Source: Thiotrichales bacterium
Lineage (GTDB): Bacteria; Pseudomonadota; Gammaproteobacteria; Thiomicrospirales; Thiomicrospiraceae
Direction: 5' to 3'
DNA: 32,344 nucleotides
Assembly (NCBI GenBank): GCA_027036095.1
Contig: JALVTA010000124.1
Coordinates: forward strand, 1-32,344
Below the pieces are notes generated by a model, which saw only the letters and a list, made by a program, of their open reading frames with translations, had not been told where the DNA came from and did not search any database. Made by a program: the position numbers and the translations under genes. Below, one piece after another: positions 7,514 to 15,748 of this stretch (position 1 is its first letter; each line of letters starts with the position of its first letter).

Positions 7514-7909
7514 ATGAGCATGTCAGATCCTATTGCGGATATGTTGACCCGCATTCGCAACGCGCAGATGGCGGGTCATGAGCAGGTGGTTGTCACCGGC
7601 TCCAAGATGAAGAAGGCGTTGCTGGATGTTATGGCCCAGGAAGGCTACATCAACGGCTATGACGAAAAAGTCGAAGGTGGCAAGAGCGAGCTGATAGTAC
7701 ATCTCAAGTATTATCAGGGCAAGCCTGTCATCGAGCAGATCAAGCGTGTAAGCCGTCCCGGACTGCGTGTCTACAAGAAGAAAGACGAGCTTCCCAAGGT
7801 AATGGGCGGTCTGGGCATTGCAATCGTATCCACATCCAAAGGTGTGATGACCGACCACCAGGCACGCAAGGCTGGCCTGGGTGGCGAGGTTGTCTGCACC
7901 GTGGCCTAA
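7514..7909 (+). CDS. rpsH: 30S ribosomal protein S8
   Basis: S8 binds the central domain of 16S rRNA and in E. coli represses the spc operon by binding its mRNA near rplE. The 131-residue product starts MSMSDPIADMLTRIRNAQ, matching MSMQDPIADMLTRIRNGQ of E. coli, which fixes the first ATG. SRPGLRVYKKKDELPKV and IAIVSTSKGVMTDHQARKAG are typical. Confidence 0.97.
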   Translation: MSMSDPIADMLTRIRNAQMAGHEQVVVTGSKMKKALLDVMAQEGYINGYDEKVEGGKSELIVHLKYYQGKPVIEQIKRVSRPGLRVYKKKDELPKVMGGLGIAIVSTSKGVMTDHQARKAGLGGEVVCTVA

Positions 7910-7919
7910 GGAGAGAAAG

Positions 7920-8453
7920 ATGTCACGTATTGCAAAATCTCCCGTCGCGGTTCCGGCAGGTGTCGATGTGACGATTGAAGGCCAGACGGTCACGGTCAAG
8001 GGCCCGAAGGCAACCCTGACTCGCACATTCAACGATGCCGTCGAGATTACTCGGGAAGGCGACGAGATCCGTTTCGCGGCCCGTGAAGGCTACTCAGATG
8101 GTTGGGCCCAGGCAGGAACGGCCCGTGCGCTGGTGAACAATATGGTCATCGGTGTGACTGAGGGCTTTGAGAAAAAGCTCCAGCTGGTGGGTGTAGGCTA
8201 TCGTGCTCAGGCCCAGGGCAAGTCGATCAATCTGACCCTGGGGTTCTCCCACCCTGTCGTCCATGAGCTGCCGGAAGGGGTTACGGCCGAAACGCCGTCT
8301 CAGACCGAAATTGTCATCCGTGGTGCTGACAAGCAGCTGGTCGGGCAGGTGGCAGCGGAAATTCGTGCCTATCGTCCCCCGGAGCCCTACAAGGGCAAGG
8401 GCGTCAAGTATGCCGACGAGCGCATCCTGCGTAAGGAAGCGAAGAAGAAATAA
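7920..8453 (+). CDS. rplF: 50S ribosomal protein L6
   Basis: L6 lies near the sarcin-ricin loop where elongation factors bind. Starting at the ATG at 7920 gives 177 residues, exactly the E. coli length (MSRIAKSPVAVPAGVDVTI). AAGGAG precedes it. The open frame extends back to 7881 inside rpsH, but that part is not homologous to L6. GVGYRAQAQGKSINLTLGFSHPV and the C-terminal PPEPYKGKGVKYADERILRK are family signatures. Confidence 0.97.
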   Translation: MSRIAKSPVAVPAGVDVTIEGQTVTVKGPKATLTRTFNDAVEITREGDEIRFAAREGYSDGWAQAGTARALVNNMVIGVTEGFEKKLQLVGVGYRAQAQGKSINLTLGFSHPVVHELPEGVTAETPSQTEIVIRGADKQLVGQVAAEIRAYRPPEPYKGKGVKYADERILRKEAKKK

Positions 8454-8471
8454 GCTTGAGGGTTTAGGAAA

Positions 8472-8825
8472 ATGGATAAGAAAAAGGCTCGACTGCGTCG
8501 TGCTCGCAAGACCCGCGCCCATGTCAAGCGTCTTGGCATGCCGCGCCTGACGGTGCATCGCACTCCGCGTCATATCTACGCGCAGGTGATTTCCGCTGAC
8601 GGGGCGACGGTTGTCGCTGCAGCAAGCACGGTGCAGCCTGACGTAAAGGCACAGGTTAAATCCACCGGCAACAAAGATGCTGCCGCCGTTGTCGGCAAGA
8701 TTGTGGCCGAGAAGGCGAAGGCGGCCGGTGTGACCAAGGTGGCCTTTGATCGTTCCGGCTTCAAGTACCACGGCCGGGTTCAGGTGCTGGCTGACGCCGC
8801 CCGTGAAAACGGACTCGAATTCTAA
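8472..8825 (+). CDS. rplR: 50S ribosomal protein L18
   Basis: L18 brings 5S rRNA to the 50S subunit together with L5. At 117 residues it equals the E. coli length, with a basic N-terminus, LTVHRTPRHIYAQVIS, STGNKDAAAVVGKIVAEKA and the C-terminal FDRSGFKYHGRVQVLADAAR. The ribosome-binding site is AGGA just before the ATG. Confidence 0.97.
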   Translation: MDKKKARLRRARKTRAHVKRLGMPRLTVHRTPRHIYAQVISADGATVVAAASTVQPDVKAQVKSTGNKDAAAVVGKIVAEKAKAAGVTKVAFDRSGFKYHGRVQVLADAARENGLEF

Positions 8826-8837
8826 GGAAGGTGTGAT

Positions 8838-9347
8838 ATGGCTTCACATGAAATGCAGGACAATCAGGAACAGCTGATTGAGAAGCTTGTCTCGGTTCGC
8901 CGGGTAGCAAAGGTGGTCAAGGGCGGCCGCGTGTTCGGTTTTTCTGCACTGTGCGTCGTCGGTGACGGAAATGGCCGCGTCGGCTATGCCAATGCCAAGG
9001 CAGCCGAGGTGCCGGTTGCGATCAAGAAGGCGATGGAGAAGGCCCGTCGCAACATGCGCAAGGTCCATCTGAACAATGGCACCGTTTACTATCCGATCAA
9101 CTACAAGCAGGGCGCTGCCAATATCATCATGCTGCCTGCATCCGAAGGTACCGGTGTCATTGCCGGTGGTGCTATGCGCGCCGTCCTGGAAGCGGCAGGC
9201 GTGAAAAACGTACTGGCCAAGTGCGTCGGTACGACCCGACCGGTCAATGTCGTGCGTGCTACAGCCGATGCTCTGGCTTCCATGAGCAGCCCGGAGGAAG
9301 TGGCGGCCAAGCGTGGCAAGTCCGTTGAAGAGATCATGGGTGAGTAA
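8838..9347 (+). CDS. rpsE: 30S ribosomal protein S5
   Basis: S5 takes part in decoding fidelity and in mRNA unwinding at the entry channel. It has 169 residues. The double-stranded RNA-binding half carries VKGGRVFGFSALCVVGDGNG, followed by KKAMEKARRNM, ASEGTGVIAGGAMRAVLEAAG and NVVRATADAL. Translation of rpmD restarts 2 bp after its stop. Confidence 0.97.
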   Translation: MASHEMQDNQEQLIEKLVSVRRVAKVVKGGRVFGFSALCVVGDGNGRVGYANAKAAEVPVAIKKAMEKARRNMRKVHLNNGTVYYPINYKQGAANIIMLPASEGTGVIAGGAMRAVLEAAGVKNVLAKCVGTTRPVNVVRATADALASMSSPEEVAAKRGKSVEEIMGE

Positions 9348-9349
9348 TC

Positions 9350-9535
9350 ATGGCTGACAAGAAAATCAAGGTAACGCTGGTCAAGAGCCTCATCGGTCGG
9401 CTGCCCAAGCACAAGGCCTGCGTAAATGGGCTGGGTCTGCGTAAGATCAATCAGACCGTAGAGGTTCTGGATACACCTGAAAACAGGGGCATGATCAACA
9501 AGGTGGCCTATCTGCTGAAGGTAGAGGAAGCTTAA
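9350..9535 (+). CDS. rpmD: 50S ribosomal protein L30
   Basis: L30 is a small 50S protein. The 61-residue product KKIKVTLVKSLIGRLPKHK, LGLRKINQTVEVLDTPENRG and MINKVAYLLKVEE covers the whole family domain. The gene lies between rpsE and rplO with 2-bp and 1-bp gaps, so translation of the three is likely coupled. Confidence 0.97.
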   Translation: MADKKIKVTLVKSLIGRLPKHKACVNGLGLRKINQTVEVLDTPENRGMINKVAYLLKVEEA

Positions 9536-9536
9536 G

Positions 9537-9971
9537 ATGCGATTGAATACACTGAAACCTGCTGAAGGATCCAAGAAGGCCAGAAAGCGCGTTGGCCGTG
9601 GTCCGGGCTCCGGTCTGGGCAAAATGGGTGGGCGTGGCCACAAGGGGCAGAAGTCCCGTTCCGGTGGCTATCACAAGGTCGGCTTTGAAGGTGGTCAGAT
9701 GCCCATTCAGCGTCGTCTGCCCAAGTTCGGCTTCACGTCCCGCAAGTCCCTGCGTCGGGCAGAGGTGCGTCTCAGTGAACTCAACAAGGTTGAGGGCGAT
9801 GTGATCGATCTGGCTGCACTCAAGGCGGCTGATGTAATCAGCGGCAAGGTGGCAGAGGTCAAGATCATTCTGTCCGGTGAGATCTCGCGCCCCGTCACGG
9901 TCGTAGGCATCAACTGCACCAAGGGTGCACGCGCGGCCATTGAGGCAGCTGGCGGCAAAGTGGAAGCCTGA
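9537..9971 (+). CDS. rplO: 50S ribosomal protein L15
   Basis: L15 is a late-assembly 50S protein. The 144-residue product starts MRLNTLKPAEGSKKARKRVG and has the glycine-rich stretch KMGGRGHKGQKSRSGG, then GFEGGQMPIQRRLPKFGF. GAGGA at 9524-9528, inside rpmD, is the likely ribosome-binding site. Its TGA overlaps the secY ATG. Confidence 0.97.
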   Translation: MRLNTLKPAEGSKKARKRVGRGPGSGLGKMGGRGHKGQKSRSGGYHKVGFEGGQMPIQRRLPKFGFTSRKSLRRAEVRLSELNKVEGDVIDLAALKAADVISGKVAEVKIILSGEISRPVTVVGINCTKGARAAIEAAGGKVEA

Positions 9972-11296
9972 TGGCCATGAATCCCACTCTAGACAGCGGA
10001 CAGGCCAAGGCCGTTAGCGAACTGATGCATCGCATCTGGTTCGTGTTGGGTGCCATCATCGTCTTTCGGCTGGGTGCGCATGTTCCTGTTCCAGGAATCG
10101 ATGCAGGTGCACTCGCCGCACTGTTCGACCAGCAGAAGGGCACGATCCTGTCCATGTTCAATATGTTCTCAGGCGGAGCACTGAGACGTTTCTCGGTCTT
10201 CGCCCTCGGGATCATGCCATACATTTCTGCTGCAATCATCGTCCAGCTGCTCAGCCACATTTCACCGACCATGTCCCAATGGCGCAAGGAGGGTGAAGCG
10301 GGTAAGCGCAAGCTGACCAAGTACACGCGCATCGGTACGGTTTTCCTTGCGACCTTCCAAGGGCTCGGGATCGCAGTTGCGCTTGAGTCTCAAAGCATTG
10401 GTGGGCATGGCGTGGTCATTGATCCGGGCCTGACATTCAAGGTTATCGCCGTATCGACGCTTGTGGCCGGCACGGTTTTTCTGATGTGGCTGGGTGAGCA
10501 GATCACGGAGCGGGGTCTGGGCAACGGCATCTCCATCATCATCTTTGCCGGGATTGTCGCTGGCCTTCCTGCCGCACTAGGTGGAACGCTCGAGCAGGTG
10601 CGCACGGGTTCGATCCATGTGATCAGCCTGTTCGTCCTGCTTGCGCTGATCATCGCAGTCACGGCCTTTGTGGTTTTTATGGAACGCGCTCAGCGGCGCA
10701 TTCCCATACAGTATGCCCAGCAGATGCGTGGTCGCCGTATGTATGGTGGTCGCCAGGAAGGCTTCCTGCCGTTGAAGATCAACATGGCAGGCGTGATTCC
10801 ACCAATCTTTGCCTCCAGCATCATCCTGTTCCCGGCGACGATTGCCGGCTGGTTCGGCAGCAGTGAAGGGATGGGCTGGCTCAAGGACCTGGCCACGACG
10901 CTATCACCCGGTCAGCCGCTGTATGTCTTGCTGTATGCGCTGGCGATCATTTTTTTCTGCTTCTTCTACACGGCGATCGTGTTCGATCCCCGCGAAACGG
11001 CAGAAAACCTGCGCAAGTCGGGCGCGTTCATTCCCGGCATGCGCCCCGGAGAGGCGACCGCCCGTTACATCAACAAGGTCATGGAGCGCCTGACCCTGGC
11101 TGGTGCGCTCTACATTACGGCGGTCTGTCTGCTGCCGGAGTTTCTCATCCTCTACTGGAATGTTCCCTTCTATTTCGGAGGAACATCACTGCTCATCATT
11201 GTCGTGGTCGTGATGGACTTCATGACACAGGTACAGGCGCAGCTGATGAGCAGCCAGTACGAAAGCATGATGAAGAAGGCAAAGCTTAATCGTTGA
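9971..11296 (+). CDS. secY: Preprotein translocase subunit SecY
   Basis: SecY forms the protein-conducting channel of the SecYEG translocon in the inner membrane. The 441-residue product has ten predicted membrane segments and clear landmarks: FRLGAHVPVPGID, GGALRRFSVFALGIMPYI, the cytosolic arginine-rich loop (RRIPIQYAQQMRGRRMYGG), LPLKINMAGVIPPIFASS and FYTAIVFDPRETAENLRKSG. The ATG at 9971 overlaps the rplO stop; an ATG two codons later (9977) is an alternative start. It is the last spc gene here because rpmJ does not follow. Confidence 0.98.
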   Translation: MAMNPTLDSGQAKAVSELMHRIWFVLGAIIVFRLGAHVPVPGIDAGALAALFDQQKGTILSMFNMFSGGALRRFSVFALGIMPYISAAIIVQLLSHISPTMSQWRKEGEAGKRKLTKYTRIGTVFLATFQGLGIAVALESQSIGGHGVVIDPGLTFKVIAVSTLVAGTVFLMWLGEQITERGLGNGISIIIFAGIVAGLPAALGGTLEQVRTGSIHVISLFVLLALIIAVTAFVVFMERAQRRIPIQYAQQMRGRRMYGGRQEGFLPLKINMAGVIPPIFASSIILFPATIAGWFGSSEGMGWLKDLATTLSPGQPLYVLLYALAIIFFCFFYTAIVFDPRETAENLRKSGAFIPGMRPGEATARYINKVMERLTLAGALYITAVCLLPEFLILYWNVPFYFGGTSLLIIVVVVMDFMTQVQAQLMSSQYESMMKKAKLNR

Positions 11297-11303
11297 TTTG
11301 GAG

Positions 11304-11332
11304 TGGCTGAGGAGCGCCGGTTCGGTTATAAT
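11304..11332 (+). promoter_or_regulatory. Probable alpha operon promoter
   Basis: A perfect -10 TATAAT at 11327-11332 lies in the 79-bp gap between secY and rpsM. No good -35 sits at the right distance (TGGCTG at 17 bp is a poor match). The transcript would have a leader of about 37 nt with a short hairpin, TCTCA (11341-11345) and TGAGA (11351-11355), just ahead of the rpsM ribosome-binding site. Confidence 0.5.
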
Positions 11333-11375
11333 CGCGCGTTTCTCAGAATTTGAGATTTATTAGGAGAGTAGCAAG

Positions 11376-11732
11376 ATGGCACGTATTGCCGGCGTAAACT
11401 TGCCCCTGAACAAGCACGTGGTGATCGGGCTTCAAGCCATTTACGGCATTGGTCCGACCCTGTCCAAGAAGATCTGCGAGGCTGTCAAGCTGGATCCCAC
11501 TACTAAGGTGCGTGATCTGACAGAAGACCAGCTGGCTGCCCTGCGTGAAGAGATCAGCAACTACAAAATTGAAGGCGATCTGCGCCGCGAAATTTCCATG
11601 AACATCAAGCGACTGATGGACATGGGCTGCTATCGTGGCATCCGTCACCGCCGTAACCTGCCCGTCCGTGGGCAGCGTACCAAAACCAATGCGCGCACCC
11701 GCAAGGGTCCCCGCAAGCCGATCAAGAAATGA
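11376..11732 (+). CDS. rpsM: 30S ribosomal protein S13
   Basis: S13 lies in the 30S head, pairs with S19 and touches P-site tRNA. The 118-residue product begins MARIAGVNLPLNKHVVIGLQ, has the helix-hairpin-helix stretch YGIGPTLSKKICE and ends with the basic tail RGQRTKTNARTRKGPRKP. TAGGAGAG is the ribosome-binding site. It is the first gene of the alpha operon. Confidence 0.98.
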   Translation: MARIAGVNLPLNKHVVIGLQAIYGIGPTLSKKICEAVKLDPTTKVRDLTEDQLAALREEISNYKIEGDLRREISMNIKRLMDMGCYRGIRHRRNLPVRGQRTKTNARTRKGPRKPIKK

Positions 11733-11747
11733 CAGGTGAGTTGAGAC

Positions 11748-12140
11748 ATGGCTAAAGGAAAGAAAAACGCTCCCAAGAAAAAGGTCAAGCAGGTCGTGAC
11801 TGATGGTGTCGCGCATGTCCATGCTTCCTTCAACAACACGATCGTGACCATTACCGATCGTTCCGGCAATACCCTGTGCTGGGCAACTGCCGGTGGAAGC
11901 GGTTTCCGCGGTTCTCGCAAGAGCACGCCTTTTGCTGCGCAGGTGGCTGCAGAGCGTGCCGGTGAGATGGCCAAGGAATTCGGCATGAAGAACCTGGAAG
12001 TCAAGGTCAAGGGGCCCGGTCCGGGTCGTGAATCTGCCGTACGTGGTCTGCATGCCGCCGGTTTCAAGATCACCGCTATTGCCGATGTGACGCCGATTCC
12101 GCACAACGGCTGTCGTCCGCCGAAGAAGCGTCGAGTGTAA
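11748..12140 (+). CDS. rpsK: 30S ribosomal protein S11
   Basis: S11 is part of the 30S platform and contacts mRNA near the E site. The 130-residue product has GVAHVHASFNNTIVTITDR, ATAGGSGFRGSRKSTPFAAQ, VKGPGPGRESAVRGL and the C-terminal TPIPHNGCRPPKKRRV, all diagnostic for the family. Confidence 0.98.
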   Translation: MAKGKKNAPKKKVKQVVTDGVAHVHASFNNTIVTITDRSGNTLCWATAGGSGFRGSRKSTPFAAQVAAERAGEMAKEFGMKNLEVKVKGPGPGRESAVRGLHAAGFKITAIADVTPIPHNGCRPPKKRRV

Positions 12141-12152
12141 GGGGAACAGAAG

Positions 12153-12773
12153 ATGGCAAGATATATTGGTCCCAAGTGCAAACTGATGCGTCGCGAAGGA
12201 ACCGACCTGTTCCTGAAGAGCGGCATCCGTTCTATTGAATCCAAGTGCAAGATCGATCAGCCGCCGGGCGTTCATGGTGCACGTCGTGGCCGCGTGAGCG
12301 AATACAGCCTGCAGCTGCGTGAAAAGCAGAAGGTTCGCCGCATCTATGGTGTGCTGGAGAAGCAGTTCCGTCGCTATTACAAGGAGGCGGATCGCCGTAA
12401 GGGCTCGACAGGTGTCAATCTGCTGCAGCTGCTGGAACAGCGTCTGGACAACGTAGTCTATCGCATGGGGTTTGCATCTACGCGTGCAGAAGCACGCCAG
12501 CTGGTTTCCCACAAGGCCATTGCCGTAAACGGTCGCACGGTAAATATTCCTTCTTACCAGGTGCAACCGGGTGATGTGGTTTCCGTGCGCGAGAAGGCGC
12601 GTAATCAGGCGCGTATCGCTACTGCCATGGAGATTCATCAGCAGCGTGGTCTGCCTCAGTGGGTTGAGGTGGATCCGAAGAAGTTCGAAGGGGTTTTCAA
12701 GGCTGTGCCGGATCGCTCCGATCTGTCTGCCGATATTCAGGAAAACCTGATTGTGGAGCTGTACTCCAAGTAA
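12153..12773 (+). CDS. rpsD: 30S ribosomal protein S4
   Basis: S4 starts 16S 5'-domain assembly and in E. coli represses the alpha operon. The 206-residue product has GPKCKLMRREGTDLFLKSG at the N-terminus, the globular VRRIYGVLEKQFRRYYKEA, and the S4 RNA-binding domain RLDNVVYRMGFASTRAEARQ with VSHKAIAVNGRTVNIPSYQV. AAGGGGA precedes the ATG. Confidence 0.98.
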   Translation: MARYIGPKCKLMRREGTDLFLKSGIRSIESKCKIDQPPGVHGARRGRVSEYSLQLREKQKVRRIYGVLEKQFRRYYKEADRRKGSTGVNLLQLLEQRLDNVVYRMGFASTRAEARQLVSHKAIAVNGRTVNIPSYQVQPGDVVSVREKARNQARIATAMEIHQQRGLPQWVEVDPKKFEGVFKAVPDRSDLSADIQENLIVELYSK

Positions 12774-12794
12774 CCCCTAAACGGAGACAATCCG

Positions 12795-13784
12795 ATGCAA
12801 CAGTTTCTGGAGCAAATGCTGACTCCCAGCCTAGTGGACGTGAAGCGCTACAGCGATACACACAGTCGCGTCGTGCTGGAGCCGATGGAGCGTGGTTACG
12901 GCCATACGCTGGGCAATGCGCTGCGCCGTATTCTGCTGTCCTCGATGCCCGGCGCGGCCATTACAGAGGTGCAGATTGATGGCGTTGTGCATGAATACTC
13001 CGTCATTGAAGGCGTGCGCGAGGATGTCCTTGAGATTCTGCTCAACCTCAAGGACGTGGCCATCAAGCTGGGCACGGCTGATGAGGTGGAGCTGACCCTG
13101 AGCAAGGAAGGTCCGGGGGTGGTCACGGCGGGTGACATCCAGCTCACCCACGATGTGGAAGTGGTCAATCCCGACCATGTGATTGCGCATCTGAGCGAAG
13201 GCGCAAAGCTGAACATGCGCATGAAGGTCGAAAAGGGCGTCGGCTACCGTCAGGCGGCCCTTGCTGATGACAGTCATATCGGTGTGCTGCGTCTGGATGC
13301 GGTTTTCAGCCCGATCCGCAATGTCAGCTATGAGGTGGAAGCCGCTCGTGTCGAACAGCGTACCGACCTGGACAAGCTGATCATCGACGTGGAGACCAAT
13401 GGCACCATTGATCCCGAAGATGCCATCAAGCTGGCGGCGACCATCCTGAGTCACCAGCTGAGCGCCTTCGTTGACATGAAGCTGCAGAAGAAGGCGGAGC
13501 CCGAGCCGGTTGAAGAGCCGGATATCGATCCCATCTTCCTGCAGCCTGTGGACGATCTCGAACTGACTGTTCGTTCAGCCAACTGCCTGAAGGCCGAGCA
13601 TATCTACTACATTGGAGATCTGGTCCAGCGCACCGAGCAGAGCCTGCTGAAGACGCCCAATCTGGGCAAGAAGTCTCTGCAGGAGATCAAGGACGTTCTG
13701 GCGCAGCGTGGACTGAGTCTTGGAACCAAGCTGGACAACTGGCCGCCGGCCAGCCTGGCCAATGCCGGCAATGAGTCCGCTTAA
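12795..13784 (+). CDS. rpoA: RNA polymerase subunit alpha
   Basis: The alpha subunit dimerises to start RNA polymerase assembly, and its C-terminal domain binds UP elements and activators. The 329 residues are the E. coli length. The N-terminal domain shows EPMERGYGHTLGNALRRILL and GAAITEVQIDGVVHEYS. A glutamate- and proline-rich linker follows, then the C-terminal domain with LTVRSANCLKAEHIYYIGDL (containing the DNA-binding arginine) and NLGKKSLQEIKDVLAQRGL. Confidence 0.99.
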   Translation: MQQFLEQMLTPSLVDVKRYSDTHSRVVLEPMERGYGHTLGNALRRILLSSMPGAAITEVQIDGVVHEYSVIEGVREDVLEILLNLKDVAIKLGTADEVELTLSKEGPGVVTAGDIQLTHDVEVVNPDHVIAHLSEGAKLNMRMKVEKGVGYRQAALADDSHIGVLRLDAVFSPIRNVSYEVEAARVEQRTDLDKLIIDVETNGTIDPEDAIKLAATILSHQLSAFVDMKLQKKAEPEPVEEPDIDPIFLQPVDDLELTVRSANCLKAEHIYYIGDLVQRTEQSLLKTPNLGKKSLQEIKDVLAQRGLSLGTKLDNWPPASLANAGNESA

Positions 13785-13803
13785 AGCTATAAGGAATTGA
13801 GTC

Positions 13804-14217
13804 ATGCGTCATCGTAAGAGTGGTCGTAAGTTCAATCGTACCAGCGCGCATCGCAAGGCCATGTTCAAGAACATGGCAGCGTCGCTGTTCGAGCATGAAA
13901 TCATTCGAACAACCCTGCCCAAGGCCAAGGAGCTTCGCCGCCATGCGGAGCCGCTCATTACCCTGGCCAAGGAAGACACGGTTGCCAACCGTCGGCTGGC
14001 ATTTGCCCGGCTGGGCAACAACAGCCGCGCACGCGGTGTAGTGACCAAGCTGTTCGAGGAGCTGGGTCCGCGCTACAAGAACCGAAATGGCGGTTACCTG
14101 CGCATTCTCAAGTGTGGTTACCGTCCCGGCGATAATGCGCCCATGGCGTATGTAGAGCTGGTGGACCGTCCGGTTGTCGAGGAGGCGACCGAGTCAGCTG
14201 AGGAAACGGCTGAATAA
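13804..14217 (+). CDS. rplQ: 50S ribosomal protein L17
   Basis: L17 lies near the tunnel exit. The product starts MRHRKSGRKFNRTSAHRKAM and has RTTLPKAKELRRHAEPLITLA and LGPRYKNRNGGYLRILKCGYR. At 137 residues it is slightly longer than the E. coli protein because of an acidic C-terminal tail (EEATESAEETAE). It ends the alpha operon, 9 bp before a strong terminator. Confidence 0.98.
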   Translation: MRHRKSGRKFNRTSAHRKAMFKNMAASLFEHEIIRTTLPKAKELRRHAEPLITLAKEDTVANRRLAFARLGNNSRARGVVTKLFEELGPRYKNRNGGYLRILKCGYRPGDNAPMAYVELVDRPVVEEATESAEETAE

Positions 14218-14226
14218 GTCTTACAT

Positions 14227-14258
14227 CGAAGCCGGCGCAAGCCGGCTTCGTTCTTTCT
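14227..14258 (+). terminator. Rho-independent terminator after rplQ
   Basis: A perfect 10-bp stem, CGAAGCCGGC (14227-14236) with GCCGGCTTCG (14241-14250), is closed by a GCAA tetraloop and followed by the T-rich TTCTTTCT. It ends the ribosomal block. The T tract reaches to within 2 bp of the next gene's start codon. Confidence 0.9.
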
Positions 14259-14259
14259 G

Positions 14260-15018
14260 ATGTCCCGTCTTTTCGATTCCCACATCCATCTGTTCCGTAT
14301 TGCCGACCCGGCGGCCTGTCTGGCGCGTTACAACGCGTTTTCGCTGTCCATTTCGCCTGATGATTGGTCCCATCAGCTTTCGCTTGCCCGGATTCACGCG
14401 GGCAGTGGTCTTCATGTGGGATTGGGGCTCCATCCCTGGCAGGTGCACACTGTCTCGGAAAACTGGCAGGAGCACCTGTCGTCGTTGGAAACCCATCTGC
14501 ACCAGATTTCGTCCCTGCAGGTAGGAGAAATCGGGTTGGACTTCGATCCGCGCACACCGGCAGATCCCGAGCTGCAGAAGCAGGTATTCGAGCAGCATCT
14601 TGATCTGGCCCATCGGTATGATCGTGCCGTCAGCGTGCATGTGCGCAAGGCCTACGATGAGGCACTGGACTTGATGCGTAACTTTCCCGGTCTGCGCATT
14701 TTTCTGCATGGGTTTGGGGGTGGCGCCCAGGTGGCCGAACGCTATCTGGACCATCTGAACTGTGTCATCGGCGTCAACGGTGTCGTTGTCCGTGAGAATG
14801 CCCGCCGCTACCATGCCATGGTGCGTGCAGCAGGGCTGACGCATCTCGTTCTGGAGACGGATGGCCCGTTTGTGTCCCTGCCCGGGCGCGAGCAGTTCAC
14901 CTGTGTGGATATTGAGTCGGTGTGCGCGGCTTTGGCGCGTCTTCTGGACGTGACGCCAGATGAAGTCGCATTGCAGACCCGTGATAATGCCATGAGGATG
15001 CTGAGTCATGCTGAATGA
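14260..15018 (+). CDS. TatD-family metal-dependent hydrolase (YjjV/YcfH-like)
   Basis: TatD-family proteins are TIM-barrel metal hydrolases, several with DNase activity. The 252-residue product has the expected ligands: HxH at residues 8-10 (FDSHIHLF), Glu90 (VGEIGLDFD), His127 (VSVHVRK), His150 (FLHGFGGG) and Asp201 (LETDGPF). The start is forced by the HxH motif, yet no ribosome-binding site is visible: the ATG follows the T tract of the rplQ terminator by only 2 bp. The gene is in the same frame as rplQ, separated from it by the single TAA. It overlaps the next gene by 11 bp. Which TatD subfamily it belongs to is uncertain. Confidence 0.9.
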   Translation: MSRLFDSHIHLFRIADPAACLARYNAFSLSISPDDWSHQLSLARIHAGSGLHVGLGLHPWQVHTVSENWQEHLSSLETHLHQISSLQVGEIGLDFDPRTPADPELQKQVFEQHLDLAHRYDRAVSVHVRKAYDEALDLMRNFPGLRIFLHGFGGGAQVAERYLDHLNCVIGVNGVVVRENARRYHAMVRAAGLTHLVLETDGPFVSLPGREQFTCVDIESVCAALARLLDVTPDEVALQTRDNAMRMLSHAE

Positions 15019-15739
15019 TCCGCTGTTCGAGCGCAGCCGATTGGTTTTTGATGATGCACAGCTGGCACGGCTGACCCGTGCACGGGTGTTGCTGGTCGGT
15101 GTGGGAGGCGTGGGTGGTTTTGTGGCCGAGGCGCTGGCCCGTGCAGGCGTGGGCCGGTTGGTGCTGGTCGATCATGACCGGGTGTCACCTTCCAACCTGA
15201 ACCGGCAGATCGTGGCGCTCCATTCCACGCTGGGCCAGCCCAAGGTCGAGGTCATGGCCCGTCGCATTGCGGATATCAATCGATTTGCGCAAGTGGATGC
15301 CCGGGCCGTCTTTCTGGCACCTGAGGCCATGCCGGCACTTGTGGCTGAAGGCTTTGATGTGGTGGTGGATGCCATCGACAGCCTCAACTGCAAGGCGGCG
15401 CTTGTGGAAGCGGCGTGGAAGGCGGGTGTGCCCGTCTTCAGCAGTATGGGGGCAGGCCGGAGGACAGACCCCACAAAGGCGCGCATCGCCGACCTGATGG
15501 ATACGCATGGCTGCGGGCTGGCACGGCAGATGCGCCAACGGCTACGCAAGCGTGGCGTTGGACGTGGTGTTACCGTGGTCTTTTCCGAGGAACTGCCCGC
15601 ACCGCCGGGGCCTTATGAGGAAATCAAGGGCGCCAGAGGCAGGGTGGTGAATGGCACGGCCAGCTACATGCCGGGACTGTTCGGCCTGGTGCTGGCCGGT
15701 GCCGTCATTCGGTATCTGGCGAGTGTTGAAAAAGAATAG
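15008..15739 (+). CDS. tcdA: ThiF/E1-like enzyme, probably tRNA threonylcarbamoyladenosine dehydratase
   Basis: This 243-residue protein belongs to the ThiF/MoeB adenylating superfamily. The nucleotide-binding loop is GVGGVG at residues 31-36, followed by Asp55 and Asp57 and the arginine motif NLNRQ (63-67). DAIDSLNCKAALVEA and the VVFSEEL segment resemble TcdA (CsdL/YgdL), which cyclises t6A37 of tRNA using ATP. The neighbouring moa genes raise MoeB as an alternative, but MoeB's zinc-binding CxxC pairs are missing. GAGGATG is its ribosome-binding site, inside the TatD gene. The stop lies 9 bp from the stop of the convergent DUF2927 gene, with no visible terminator. Confidence 0.8.
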   Translation: MLNDPLFERSRLVFDDAQLARLTRARVLLVGVGGVGGFVAEALARAGVGRLVLVDHDRVSPSNLNRQIVALHSTLGQPKVEVMARRIADINRFAQVDARAVFLAPEAMPALVAEGFDVVVDAIDSLNCKAALVEAAWKAGVPVFSSMGAGRRTDPTKARIADLMDTHGCGLARQMRQRLRKRGVGRGVTVVFSEELPAPPGPYEEIKGARGRVVNGTASYMPGLFGLVLAGAVIRYLASVEKE

Positions 15740-15748
15740 GATGGCCTG

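Noticed and set aside
11343..12638. A 431-codon open frame antisense to rpsM, rpsK and rpsD
   Set aside because: It is the shadow of highly biased ribosomal gene codon use; it has no recognisable domain and lies wholly over certain genes.
15008..15739. The ThiF-like gene as moeB, given the moa genes in the window
   Set aside because: It lacks MoeB's zinc CxxC pairs, lies 9 kb from the moa genes, and its internal motifs fit TcdA better.
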